This document shows, one piece after another, positions 18,319 through 26,181 of a DNA stretch of 64,000 nucleotides (the stretch's first letter is position 1; each line of letters starts with the position of its first letter). The DNA lies in the NCBI GenBank assembly GCA_042408785.1, contig JBHOQU010000124.1, positions 1-64,000 of the forward strand, read 5' to 3'. The notes under the pieces are model-generated. The model did no database searches, was not told the DNA's origin, and worked only from the letters and a program-made list of their open reading frames with translations. Position numbers and translations under genes: made by a program. Source of the stretch: JAUQQI01 sp042408785. Lineage in GTDB: Bacteria; Chloroflexota; Dehalococcoidia; JAUQQI01.

Positions 18319-19386
18319 GTGCTCAGGATTGCGGTATTGCCGGGCGACGGCATCGGCCCCGAAGTTACGGCCGCGGCCGTCCGCGTCCTGGAGCGGGTTG
18401 CCGAAAAGGCCCGCTTAAAACTGAAGCTTCGGGAGGGGCTGGTCGGGGGCGCGGCCATCGACCGGACCGGAGACCCCCTCCCCGACGAGACCTTAAGACT
18501 CTGCCGGGAGGCCGACGCCGTCCTTTTCGGGGCGGTGGGCGGGCCCCGCTGGGACCACCTGCCGGTGGAGGTTAGGCCGGAGCGAGGCCTCCTCCGGCTT
18601 CGGAAGGCCCTGGGCCTCTACGCCAACGTCCGGCCAGTTCGGGCCTGGCCTGGGGTGACCGGCCCCTCGCCCATCAAGCCCGACCGCCAGCAGGGAGCCG
18701 ACCTGGTGGTGGTCCGGGAGCTCACCGGCGGCCTCTACTACGGCCGGCCCCGGGGAGTCTTCCGGGGGCGGGCCGGCCGCCGGGCGGTGGATACCCTCCG
18801 GTATACCGAGGCCGAGGTCCGGCGGGTCCTGCGGGTGGCCTTCGAGCTGGCCCGCCGGCGCCGGCGGAAGGTCACCTCGGTGGACAAGGCCAACGTGCTG
18901 GCCTCCTCCCAGCTCTGGCGGGCGGTGGCCGCCGAAGTGGGCCGGGAATACCCGGACGTGGAGCTGGAGCACGCCCTGGTGGACTCCACGGCGATGGCCC
19001 TGGTCTCCCGACCCCGGGACTTCGACGTCATCGTGACGGAAAACATGTTCGGGGATATTCTCTCCGACGAGGCGGCGACCCTGGCCGGGAGCCTGGGGAT
19101 GCTGCCGTCGGCCAGCCTGGGGCGGGGCCGGCGGGGGCTTTACGAGCCGGTTCACGGCACCGCCCCTGACATCGCCGGCCGGGGCATTGCCAACCCCACC
19201 GGGGCGATCTTAAGCGTGGCCCTCATGCTCCGCCACTCCTTTGGCCTTGCCGAGGAGGCCGTCCGCATCGAGGCTGCCGTGGAAAAAACCCTGACCCAGG
19301 GCTACCGGACGGCCGACATTGCCGAGCCGGAGGCCCGGGTGGTGGGAACGGCCGAATTTACCGAGGCGGTCATCGCCAACCTTTAG
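18319..19386 (+). CDS. leuB: 3-isopropylmalate dehydrogenase
   Basis: A 355-residue NAD-dependent beta-decarboxylating dehydrogenase that oxidises 3-isopropylmalate. GTG 18319 follows GGAGG. It has the family elements GDGIGPEV (N-terminal), the Arg-rich substrate loop around LRKALGLYANVRPVR, and the catalytic ELTGGLYYGRPRG region. The metal/substrate block (about residues 235-275) reads NMFGDILSDEAATLAGSLGM. The NAD-binding segment GTAPDIAGRGIANPTG follows. All are ordinary for LeuB. Confidence 0.96.
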   Translation: MLRIAVLPGDGIGPEVTAAAVRVLERVAEKARLKLKLREGLVGGAAIDRTGDPLPDETLRLCREADAVLFGAVGGPRWDHLPVEVRPERGLLRLRKALGLYANVRPVRAWPGVTGPSPIKPDRQQGADLVVVRELTGGLYYGRPRGVFRGRAGRRAVDTLRYTEAEVRRVLRVAFELARRRRRKVTSVDKANVLASSQLWRAVAAEVGREYPDVELEHALVDSTAMALVSRPRDFDVIVTENMFGDILSDEAATLAGSLGMLPSASLGRGRRGLYEPVHGTAPDIAGRGIANPTGAILSVALMLRHSFGLAEEAVRIEAAVEKTLTQGYRTADIAEPEARVVGTAEFTEAVIANL

Positions 19387-19399
19387 CGGGAGGGAACGT

Positions 19400-20809
19400 A
19401 TGGGGCGACCGAAGACCCTGTTTGAGAAGGTCTGGGAGCAGCATGTGGTCTACGAGGAGCCGGGAGGGCCGGCCCTCCTCTACATCGACCTCCACCTGGT
19501 CCACGAGGTCACGTCCCCCCAGGCCTTCGAGGGCCTGCGGCTGGCCGGCCGGAAGGTCCGGCGGCCCGACCTCACCTTCGCCACCGTGGACCACGCCATC
19601 CCGACGGTAAACCGCCACATCATCGCCGACCCCATCGCCCGGCAGCAGGTGGAGACCCTCGTCAAGAACTGCCGGGATTTTGGGGTCACCTTTTTCGGCA
19701 TCGAGAGCCCCCACCAGGGGATCGTCCACGTCATCGGCCCGGAGCTGGGCCTTACCCTGCCGGGCAAGACCATCGTCTGCGGCGACAGCCACACCTCCAC
19801 CCACGGGGCCTTCGGGGCCCTGGCCTTCGGCATCGGCACCTCCGAGGTGGAGCACGTCCTGGCGACCCAGTGCCTCTGGCAGCATAAGCCGAAGACGATG
19901 GAGATTCGGGTGACCGGCCGCCTGGGCCGGGGGGTGACGGCCAAGGACGTGATTCTGGGCATCATCGGCCGGATCGGTGTGGCCGGGGCCACCGGCCACG
20001 TCATCGAGTACACCGGCGAGGTGATCCGTTCCCTTTCGATGGAGGGCCGGATGACCGTCTGCAACATGTCCATCGAGGCCGGGGCCCGGGCCGGGATGGT
20101 GGCCCCCGACGAGAAGACCTTCGAGTACCTGCGGGGCCGACCCTTCGCCCCCAAAGGCGACGACTGGGAGCGGGCGGTGGCCCACTGGCGGCAGCTGCGG
20201 ACCGACCCGGGAGCCGTCTACGACAAGGTGGTCGTTATCGACGGCTCCACCATCGAGCCGTACGTCACCTGGGGCACGAACCCCGGGCAAGTGGTGCCGG
20301 TGACGGGTCGGGTTCCCGACCCGAAAGACTTTGCCGATGAGGCCGAGCGTAGGGCGGCCGAGCGGGCCCTGGAATACATGGGGCTGGAGCCGGGTACGCC
20401 CATCACCGAGATCAAAGTCGACCGGGTCTTTATCGGCTCGTGCACCAACTCCCGGATTGAGGACCTGCGGCAGGCGGCCGAAATCGTCCGGGGCAAGAGG
20501 GTTCATCCCCGGGTCCGGGCCATGGTGGTGCCCGGGTCGACCCAGGTGCGCCTCCAGGCCGAGGCCGAGGGGCTTGACCGAATCTTTAAAGAGGCGGGCT
20601 TCGAGTGGCGGGAGGCCGGCTGCTCCATGTGCCTGGGGATGAACCCGGATATTCTGAGCCCGGGGGAGCGGTGCGCCTCCACCTCCAACCGCAACTTCGA
20701 GGGCCGCCAGGGTCGGGGCGGCCGGACCCACCTGGTAAGCCCGGCGATGGCCGCGGCCGCGGCCATCGCCGGCCACTTCGTCGACGTCCGCACCTGGGAG
20801 GTGAACTGA
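19400..20809 (+). CDS. leuC: 3-isopropylmalate dehydratase large subunit
   Basis: A 469-residue aconitase-superfamily subunit that isomerises 2- to 3-isopropylmalate with a [4Fe-4S] cluster. ATG 19400 follows GGGAGGGAACGT; an upstream frame overlapping leuB is not used. The three cluster cysteines appear as GSCTNSR (near residue 350) and CSMCLGMN (near residue 410). The substrate/cluster region CGDSHTSTHGAFGALAFGIG lies near residues 129-148. It is a bacterial-type LeuC and works with LeuD, which follows after 2 bases. Confidence 0.96.
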   Translation: MGRPKTLFEKVWEQHVVYEEPGGPALLYIDLHLVHEVTSPQAFEGLRLAGRKVRRPDLTFATVDHAIPTVNRHIIADPIARQQVETLVKNCRDFGVTFFGIESPHQGIVHVIGPELGLTLPGKTIVCGDSHTSTHGAFGALAFGIGTSEVEHVLATQCLWQHKPKTMEIRVTGRLGRGVTAKDVILGIIGRIGVAGATGHVIEYTGEVIRSLSMEGRMTVCNMSIEAGARAGMVAPDEKTFEYLRGRPFAPKGDDWERAVAHWRQLRTDPGAVYDKVVVIDGSTIEPYVTWGTNPGQVVPVTGRVPDPKDFADEAERRAAERALEYMGLEPGTPITEIKVDRVFIGSCTNSRIEDLRQAAEIVRGKRVHPRVRAMVVPGSTQVRLQAEAEGLDRIFKEAGFEWREAGCSMCLGMNPDILSPGERCASTSNRNFEGRQGRGGRTHLVSPAMAAAAAIAGHFVDVRTWEVN

Positions 20810-20811
20810 CC

Positions 20812-21426
20812 ATGGAGCCCTTCACCCGGGTAACGTCGCAAGTTGCCCCCCTGGACCGGGTCAACGTAGACACGGACCAGATCATTCCCAAGCAGTTTTT
20901 AAAGCGGATCGAGCGCACCGGCTACGGCCAGTTTCTCTTCTATGACTGGCGGTTCCGGGAGGATGGCTCCCCCAACCCGGACTTCGAGCTTAATGACCCC
21001 AGGTATGCGGGGGCCAAGATCCTGGTGGCCGGCCGCAACTTCGGCTGCGGCTCGTCCCGGGAGCACGCGCCCTGGGCCCTGCTGGATTACGGGTTCCGGG
21101 CCATCATTGCCCCCAGCTTTGCCGACATCTTTTACAATAACTGCTTTAAAAACGGCCTGCTTCCGGTGGTCTTGCCGGAGGAGGCGGTGCGGGAGATGCT
21201 GGCCAAGGCCAAGGCCCGCCCCAGCTATACGGCCACGGTGGACCTGGAGCGGCTGGTGGTAGAGGACGAGGACGGCCGGAGCTGGACCTTTGAGGTGGAC
21301 GAGTTTCGGCGCTACTGTTTACTCAACGGCCTGGACGATATCGCCTTAACCCTGCGGCACGAGGACAAGATCGCGGCGTACGAGGCCCGGCGCCTCCCCT
21401 GGGGCGGACTTCCGGCCGGCTTTTGA
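20812..21426 (+). CDS. leuD: 3-isopropylmalate dehydratase small subunit
   Basis: A 204-residue swivelling subunit that completes the dehydratase active site with LeuC. ATG 20812 follows GGAGGTGAACTGACC. Recognisable blocks are NVDTDQIIPKQFLKRIERTG at the start, the GRNFGCGSSREHAPWAL loop, and ADIFYNNCFKNGLLPV. The stop overlaps the -35 of the next promoter. It is the last gene of the leucine operon. Confidence 0.96.
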   Translation: MEPFTRVTSQVAPLDRVNVDTDQIIPKQFLKRIERTGYGQFLFYDWRFREDGSPNPDFELNDPRYAGAKILVAGRNFGCGSSREHAPWALLDYGFRAIIAPSFADIFYNNCFKNGLLPVVLPEEAVREMLAKAKARPSYTATVDLERLVVEDEDGRSWTFEVDEFRRYCLLNGLDDIALTLRHEDKIAAYEARRLPWGGLPAGF

Positions 21427-21452
21427 CACCCCGGTCTGGGACCCGGTAGAAT
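21423..21452 (+). promoter_or_regulatory. promoter of rpmH-rnpA-yidD-yidC-jag
   Basis: A perfect TTGACA (21423-21428) overlaps the leuD stop. An 18-base spacer and TAGAAT (21447-21452) follow. It would give a leader of about 25 bases before rpmH. Confidence 0.75.
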
Positions 21453-21484
21453 CTGGGTAGAGCTCGAGCCGAAGGTGGCCGACG

Positions 21485-21622
21485 TTGCCCAAGCGAACCT
21501 ATCAGCCCAAGGTCCGACGGCGCAAGCGTGTCCACGGTTTCCGGGCCCGGATGAGCACCCGGGGCGGCCGTGAAGTACTCCACCGACGGCGCCTGAAGGG
21601 GCGGCACCGGCTCACCGTTTGA
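21485..21622 (+). CDS. rpmH: large ribosomal subunit protein bL34
   Basis: A 45-residue, very basic protein opening PKRTYQPKVRRRKRVHGFRA, followed by RMSTRGGREVLHRRRLKGRHRLTV, the full bL34 pattern. It is too short for many gene callers and starts with TTG (21485) after AAGGTGG. Its stop (21620-21622) overlaps the TTG start of rnpA by two bases, so the two are translationally coupled. Confidence 0.95.
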   Translation: MPKRTYQPKVRRRKRVHGFRARMSTRGGREVLHRRRLKGRHRLTV

Positions 21623-21954
21623 ACCGGGAGCGCCGCCTAACCCGCCGGCGCGAATTCGATGCTGTCCTCCAGGAGGGGCAGGCCTGGTCCACACCCCTTT
21701 TTGCCGTCCGGGCCCTGCCCACCGGCCGGGAGGTGACCCGGTTCGGGTTTATCGTGAGCCGGCGGCTGGGGAAGGCGGTGGTTCGCAACCGGGTTAAGCG
21801 GCGCCTCCGTGAGGCCTGCCGCCAGCTTCCCCTGAGGCCCGGCTGGGACATTGTTATAATCGCGCGGGAGCCCGCTAAAGCGGCCGACTTCTGGGAGTTA
21901 AAACGGGCCCTGGAGGAGGTTTTCCGTCGAGCAGGTCTGCTCGCCGAGGGCTAA
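21619..21954 (+). CDS. rnpA: ribonuclease P protein component
   Basis: A 111-residue basic protein that assists RNase P RNA in removing tRNA 5' leaders. It starts with TTG at 21619. The conserved RNR-type motif appears as GKAVVRNRVKRRLREACR at about residues 52-69, preceded by RFGFIVSRRLG. The RNase P RNA itself is not recognised in the window. Confidence 0.95.
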   Translation: MNRERRLTRRREFDAVLQEGQAWSTPLFAVRALPTGREVTRFGFIVSRRLGKAVVRNRVKRRLREACRQLPLRPGWDIVIIAREPAKAADFWELKRALEEVFRRAGLLAEG

Positions 21955-22167
21955 ATGCTGACCCGACTGGCACTGGGACTTATTCGCCTTTACCAGCGGA
22001 CCCTCTCGCAGGTGATGCCGCCGACCTGCCGGTTTATACCTTCCTGCTCAGAATACGGCTACGAAGCCATCGAGAAATACGGCGTGCTGCGGGGCGGGTG
22101 GCTCGCCGTAAAACGGCTGGTGCGGTGCAATCCCTTCAACCCCGGCGGCTACGACCCGGTCCCGTGA
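21955..22167 (+). CDS. yidD: membrane protein insertion efficiency factor YidD
   Basis: A 70-residue protein starting directly after the rnpA stop. It has the family pattern of an N-terminal amphipathic helix (IRLYQRTLSQ) and the cysteine block CRFIPSCSEYGYEAIEKYG, followed by RCNPFNPGGYDPVP. It aids YidC-dependent insertion of membrane proteins. Its stop overlaps the GTG of the next gene. Confidence 0.95.
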   Translation: MLTRLALGLIRLYQRTLSQVMPPTCRFIPSCSEYGYEAIEKYGVLRGGWLAVKRLVRCNPFNPGGYDPVP

Positions 22168-23234
22168 GCCGGGCAGGCCTCATCCTGCTGGTGGTCCTGC
22201 TGGGGGCCGCGGCCTGCGCCCCGCCGGGGCCCCACGGCTGGGCGAACGCCGCCTTCGGACCGGCGGCCCAGGGGACGCCCCTCGTTTACCTGGTGGGGGC
22301 CGAGGCCAAGCTTTTTGCCCTGGACCCGGATACCGGGCAGGTGCGCTGGCAGTTTCCCCCCGAGGCCGACCGCAACCTGACGGCCGTCTACGGTCCCCCG
22401 GCCCTCGGAGACGGGCTGGTGGTGGTTGGGGCCTACGACCGCAAGGTCTACGCCCTGGACGGGGCGACGGGTTCGGCCAGGTGGGAGTTTGACACCGGGG
22501 CGCCGGTTATCGCCGGCCCGGCGGTGGGTGGGGGCATCGTGGTGGTGGGGAACGGGGCCGGCCGGGTGGTCGGACTGGAGGCATCCTCGGGCCAGCTGCG
22601 GTGGGAGTACCGTGCTGAAAAGCCGGTCTGGGCCCGGCCGGTGGTCGCCGGGTCGATGGTCCTTATCGCCGGGATGGACCACTACCTGCGGGCCCTGGAC
22701 CTCCAGAGCGGCCAGCTTCGCTGGCAGTTCCGGGCCGACGGCGCCCTCCCCGCTGCCCCGGCCGTGGACCAGGGGCTGGTCTTCTTCGGGGGCCTCGATT
22801 CCACCGTTCGGGCGGTGGGGCTGGATGACGGCCGGGAGCGGTGGCGGTTCGCCGCCGGCCACTGGGTCTGGAGCTCCCCGGTGGCGGCCGGCGGGACCGT
22901 GTACGTCGGCGCCCTTGACCGCAGGGTATACGCCCTGGATGCGGCCACCGGCCAGACCCGCTGGGTATACACCGCGGCCCACCGGCTTAAGGCCGACCCG
23001 GTGGTGGCGGACGGGGTTCTGGTGATTGCCGACGAGGGGGGACAGGTGGTGGGCCTGCGGCCGTCGGACGGCCAGGTGCTCTGGGGGGGCCAGGAGCACA
23101 ACCTGGGGGCGCCGGTGGTCGGGTCGGTGGCGGCCGGCCGAGGCCGGGTTTTTGTCGCCACCCAGAACTATTGGGTATACTCTTTTGATAGTGTCACCGG
23201 CGCCCCGAAATGGCGGATTCAAACCAGGAAATAA
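22164..23234 (+). CDS. PQQ-like beta-propeller lipoprotein
   Basis: A 356-residue protein. GTG 22164 overlaps the yidD TGA (GTGA). A short signal peptide ends in a lipobox (LLGAAAC, Cys about residue 15). Seven or so repeats of the type G-x-VYALDAxTGxxRW fill the rest (for example KVYALDGATGSARWEF, RVYALDAATGQTRWVY), forming a PQQ/BamB-like propeller. In outer-membrane bacteria this fold serves BamB; here no Bam genes are seen. A scaffold or membrane-quality role next to YidD/YidC is possible. It sits inside the yidD-yidC operon with few-base gaps. Confidence 0.85.
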   Translation: MSRAGLILLVVLLGAAACAPPGPHGWANAAFGPAAQGTPLVYLVGAEAKLFALDPDTGQVRWQFPPEADRNLTAVYGPPALGDGLVVVGAYDRKVYALDGATGSARWEFDTGAPVIAGPAVGGGIVVVGNGAGRVVGLEASSGQLRWEYRAEKPVWARPVVAGSMVLIAGMDHYLRALDLQSGQLRWQFRADGALPAAPAVDQGLVFFGGLDSTVRAVGLDDGRERWRFAAGHWVWSSPVAAGGTVYVGALDRRVYALDAATGQTRWVYTAAHRLKADPVVADGVLVIADEGGQVVGLRPSDGQVLWGGQEHNLGAPVVGSVAAGRGRVFVATQNYWVYSFDSVTGAPKWRIQTRK

Positions 23235-23240
23235 TCGGCA

Positions 23241-24011
23241 ATGCCTTCTATCGGCGACCTGTTTAATCTGATACTCTTCGACCCGATGGTGAACGCCCTG
23301 CTGCTCCTGTACGTGTTCCTGGGGCACAACTTCGGGGTGGCCATTGTTGCCTTCACCGTTATCGTTCGGGCGCTGATGTTGCCCCTCACCCTCAGGCAGC
23401 TGCACGCTTCCCGCAAGCTCAGCGAACTTCAACCGAAGATCCAGGAGCTCCAGCGCAAATACCGGGACGACCGGGAAAAGCTTTCCCGGGAAACCATGGC
23501 CCTCTACCGAGAGCACGGGGTTAGTCCCCTGGGATGCCTGGTTCCAACCCTGATCCAGTTCCCCATCTGGGTCGGCCTCTACCAGGCCATCGTCTTCGCC
23601 CTATCCGACCGGCCCGAGGGCCTGCTGGGGCTCTCCCAGCATATCTACCCCTGGCTCAGCATCGTGCACCAGGCGATTCCCCTCAACAACCGGTTCCTGT
23701 GGCTGGACCTGGCCCACCCCGACCCCATCTACATTCTGCCCGTGCTGGTGGGGGCCTCCACCTGGGTCCAGCAGAAGATGATGACGTTGCCTTCGGCCGA
23801 CCCCCAACAGCAGCAGATGAATCAGATGATGCTCATCACCATGCCCCTGATGTTTGCGTTTTTCACCATCCAGTTTCCCAGCGGCCTCGCCATCTACTGG
23901 CTGGTTTCTAACCTGATAAGCATCGTCATTCAGTACTTCGTGACGGGGTGGGGTAGCCTTTTGCCCGCAGCTTCGACCAGACCCAAGCCGGCCGCCAGCC
24001 GGCGCAAGTGA
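23241..24011 (+). CDS. yidC: membrane protein insertase YidC/Oxa1, short type
   Basis: A 256-residue insertase with five likely membrane helices and no large periplasmic domain, as in monoderm YidC/SpoIIIJ. The characteristic IVAFTVIVRALMLPLTLRQL helix carries the hydrophilic-groove Arg. It is followed by a charged cytosolic hairpin (KIQELQRKYRDDREKLS), then GCLVPTLIQFPIWVGLYQA and a C-terminal FPSGLAIYWLVSNL. It partners with YidD and Jag encoded on either side. Confidence 0.95.
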   Translation: MPSIGDLFNLILFDPMVNALLLLYVFLGHNFGVAIVAFTVIVRALMLPLTLRQLHASRKLSELQPKIQELQRKYRDDREKLSRETMALYREHGVSPLGCLVPTLIQFPIWVGLYQAIVFALSDRPEGLLGLSQHIYPWLSIVHQAIPLNNRFLWLDLAHPDPIYILPVLVGASTWVQQKMMTLPSADPQQQQMNQMMLITMPLMFAFFTIQFPSGLAIYWLVSNLISIVIQYFVTGWGSLLPAASTRPKPAASRRK

Positions 24012-24027
24012 CGAGGTGGAGGACGTA

Positions 24028-24786
24028 ATGGAATCGGAGACAACCAAGGAGTTCGAGTTTTCCGCCCGGAGTGTTGCCGAAGCCATCCGAAAAGCCGAAC
24101 AGGCCCTGGGTCGAACCCGGGATGAGCTGGACATCTTCGTGGTCACCGAAGGCCGCGCCGGCATCCTGGGCCTTGGGGGCGAGGATGCCAGGATCCGGGT
24201 CAGACTGCGCGGCGCTGCCGGTCCGGCCATTCCCAACGACTTTTCCGAGGCCGAGCGGCAGCTGGCCATCGCCGCCTGGGAGGTGGTGAACGGTCTACTG
24301 ACCGGCCTCGGGCTCGGGGGCACCGTGGAGGTGCGGCGACCGGCCACGAATGAGGTGACCCTGGAGCCGGCCCCGATAACCCTCAACATCCAGGGGGATG
24401 AGGTTGGGGTCCTCATCGGCCGGCGGGGCGCGACCCTGGCCAGCTTCCAGTTCCTGGTGAACCACCTGCTGGCTCGCCGGTTCCAGGAGCGGGCCGCGGT
24501 GAACATCGACATCGAAGGGTATCGGGTCCGTCGGGTTCAGGCCCTGAAGGCCCTGGCCCTGCGGGCGGCCCAGAAGGTGAGCCGGACCCGCCGCCCCCTG
24601 CCCCTGGATGCGATGCCGGCTGCCGAGCGGCGGGTCATCCACCTGACCCTGGCCAACCACCCGGAGGTGACGACCCAGAGCACCGGAACCGGCGAGGGCC
24701 GGCGGGTGGTGGTCATGCCCCGCCGGCCCCGGAGTCGTCCCCGGGGCCCTGCCCGCCGTCCCTTCCGGCCGCGCCCCCGGCCGTGA
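24028..24786 (+). CDS. jag: Jag / KhpB-like RNA-binding protein
   Basis: A 252-residue protein. ATG 24028 is chosen because GGTGGAGG lies 5 bases upstream; GTG 24016 would place that site inside the gene. Three parts are visible: a Jag-N domain (FEFSARSVAEAIRKAEQALG), a KH domain with GVLIGRRGATLASFQFLVNHL, and an R3H domain (RVQALKALALRAA, then AERRVIHLTLANHPEVTTQSTG). The Arg/Pro-rich C-terminal tail of about 25 residues is unlike most relatives. The family binds RNA and affects cell-envelope and division gene expression. Confidence 0.92.
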   Translation: MESETTKEFEFSARSVAEAIRKAEQALGRTRDELDIFVVTEGRAGILGLGGEDARIRVRLRGAAGPAIPNDFSEAERQLAIAAWEVVNGLLTGLGLGGTVEVRRPATNEVTLEPAPITLNIQGDEVGVLIGRRGATLASFQFLVNHLLARRFQERAAVNIDIEGYRVRRVQALKALALRAAQKVSRTRRPLPLDAMPAAERRVIHLTLANHPEVTTQSTGTGEGRRVVVMPRRPRSRPRGPARRPFRPRPRP

Positions 24787-25730
24787 CCGATTACCTGGTC
24801 GTTGGCCACGTAACCCGAGACGTGGCCGACGGGCCGGGCCGCCCGGGGGGAACCGTCCTCTACGCCGGCCTGCTGGCCGCCCGCTGGGGTCTTAAGGTGG
24901 GGATTCTGACCTCGGCCGAGCCTGTCTGGGTCGAGGGGGCGGTATTTGGCCAGGTCCCGGAGCTGAGGGCGGAACGGGTCGGCATTGGCGGGGAACTTTA
25001 CCTTTACGAATCCCGGACCGGCCACGTCCGCTGGGCGGTCCGGCCGGCGTCGAACACCACCACCTTTGAAAACGTCTACACCCCGACGGGGCGCCGTCAG
25101 CGGCTCCTGACCCGGGCCGAAAGCCTGAGCCCGGAGCAGTTGCCGGCCGACTGGCGGCCGAAAATCCTGCACCTGGGTCCGGTGGCCGGTGAGGTCGCCC
25201 TGACGGCCGACTGGGCCCGGGTGGGGCCCCGGTTTTTGGGGTGCACGATCCAGGGCTGGCTCCGGCGTTTTGGGCCCGACGGCACGGTGGAGAGCCGCTG
25301 GCGGCCGGAGGTGGGCAGGCTTCTGGAGATTTCGGACGGGGTGGTCCTTTCGGCCGAGGACCTGGGCCCAGACCTGGGCCTTGCCGGGGAGCTGGGCCGG
25401 TTGGCCCGGTGCCTGGCGGTTACCCGGGCTGAGGCCGGGGCCGACCTCTGGGCGGCCGGTCGGCACTACCGTGTGCCGGCCTTTGTCCGGCCGGCGGTGG
25501 ATCCCACCGGGGCCGGGGACGTCTTTGCGGCCGCGTTTTTTATCCGGCTTGCCGCCGGCGATGATCCCCCGCTGGCGGCCCGGGTTGCGGCCATGGCCGC
25601 GGCCCTAAAGGTGGGTCAGCCTGGCCTGGAGGGGGTGCCTGCCTGGGACGCGGTTGAGGCCGAGCTCGGTCCGGGCTTAAAATCTTGCCGACAGGTTTCC
25701 CGGAGAGGAGACAGCAATGCCCGAAGTTGA
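24783..25730 (+). CDS. PfkB-family sugar/nucleoside kinase
   Basis: A 315-residue ribokinase-fold protein whose GTG overlaps the jag TGA (GTGA). It has the N-terminal GGTVLYAGLLAARWG segment and the C-terminal family signature DPTGAGDVFAAAFFIRL with the catalytic Asp. The substrate cannot be told from sequence. Its last 14 bases overlap the peroxiredoxin gene, whose ribosome-binding site lies inside it, so the pair is coupled. Confidence 0.85.
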   Translation: MTDYLVVGHVTRDVADGPGRPGGTVLYAGLLAARWGLKVGILTSAEPVWVEGAVFGQVPELRAERVGIGGELYLYESRTGHVRWAVRPASNTTTFENVYTPTGRRQRLLTRAESLSPEQLPADWRPKILHLGPVAGEVALTADWARVGPRFLGCTIQGWLRRFGPDGTVESRWRPEVGRLLEISDGVVLSAEDLGPDLGLAGELGRLARCLAVTRAEAGADLWAAGRHYRVPAFVRPAVDPTGAGDVFAAAFFIRLAAGDDPPLAARVAAMAAALKVGQPGLEGVPAWDAVEAELGPGLKSCRQVSRRGDSNARS

Positions 25731-26181
25731 AGTTGGGATGCCCGCGCCCCAATTTTCGCTACCGGTCTCCCGGGACGCCCGGGTCTCCCTGTCGGATTAC
25801 CTGGGCCGAAAGCCGGTGGTGCTCTGTTTCTACGTGGCCGACTTCACCCCCGGCTGAACTAACGAGCTGCGGACCTTGCAGCGGGCGCTCGACCGCTTCG
25901 AGGCCGCCAACGCCCAGGTGCTGGGCGTCTCCTGCGACACGGTCTTCAGCCACCAGGCCTTTGCCGAGAAGCTGGGGGGCATCGATTTCCCCCTCCTTTC
26001 GGATTTCTGGCCCCACGGGGCCGTGGCCCAGGCCTACGGGGTTTTCAGCGCCGAGCGGGGTTTCCCCATTCGCAGCGTCTTCATCATCGACACCCAGGGG
26101 ATAGTTCGCTGGAAGAAAATTTACCCGCCCGGCACCCTTCCCGAGGCCGACGAGATTCTTGAGGCCCTGGCCAGGCTCTAG
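25717..26181 (+). CDS. peroxiredoxin, AhpE/BCP-like, probable selenoprotein (Sec47 = UGA)
   Basis: A 154-residue thioredoxin-fold peroxidase reducing H2O2 or organic peroxides. ATG 25717 follows GGAGAGGAG. Codon 47 (25855-25857) is TGA in the context ADFTPG-[UGA]-TNEL, exactly where relatives have the peroxidatic Cys (FTPGCTxE). Translation continues in the same frame with conserved FPLLSDFWPHGAVAQAYGVF to the stop at 26179-26181. The downstream part resembles mycobacterial AhpE. A possible bacterial SECIS hairpin follows the UGA: CTGC (25867-25870), loop GGACCTT, GCAG (25878-25881), with flanking CGAG/CTCG. Cys73 could act as a resolving residue. Naive gene callers would report only a truncated piece from 25876. 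Sec insertion genes are not in the window. Confidence 0.88.
25855..25891 (+). promoter_or_regulatory. UGA codon and candidate bacterial SECIS hairpin
   Basis: The UGA is at 25855-25857. A hairpin CTGC/GCAG with loop GGACCTT spans 25867-25881, and outer CGAG (25863-25866) can pair with CTCG (25888-25891) across an asymmetric bulge. The loop begins with GG, as known bacterial SECIS loops often do. The distance from UGA to the loop (13 bases) is a little short compared with known elements. Confidence 0.5.

Noticed and set aside
25876..26181. A short peroxiredoxin fragment starting at ATG 25876
   Set aside because: It would lack the whole N-terminal half and the active-site helix. Reading UGA 25855 as selenocysteine gives a complete protein with a proper ribosome-binding site.
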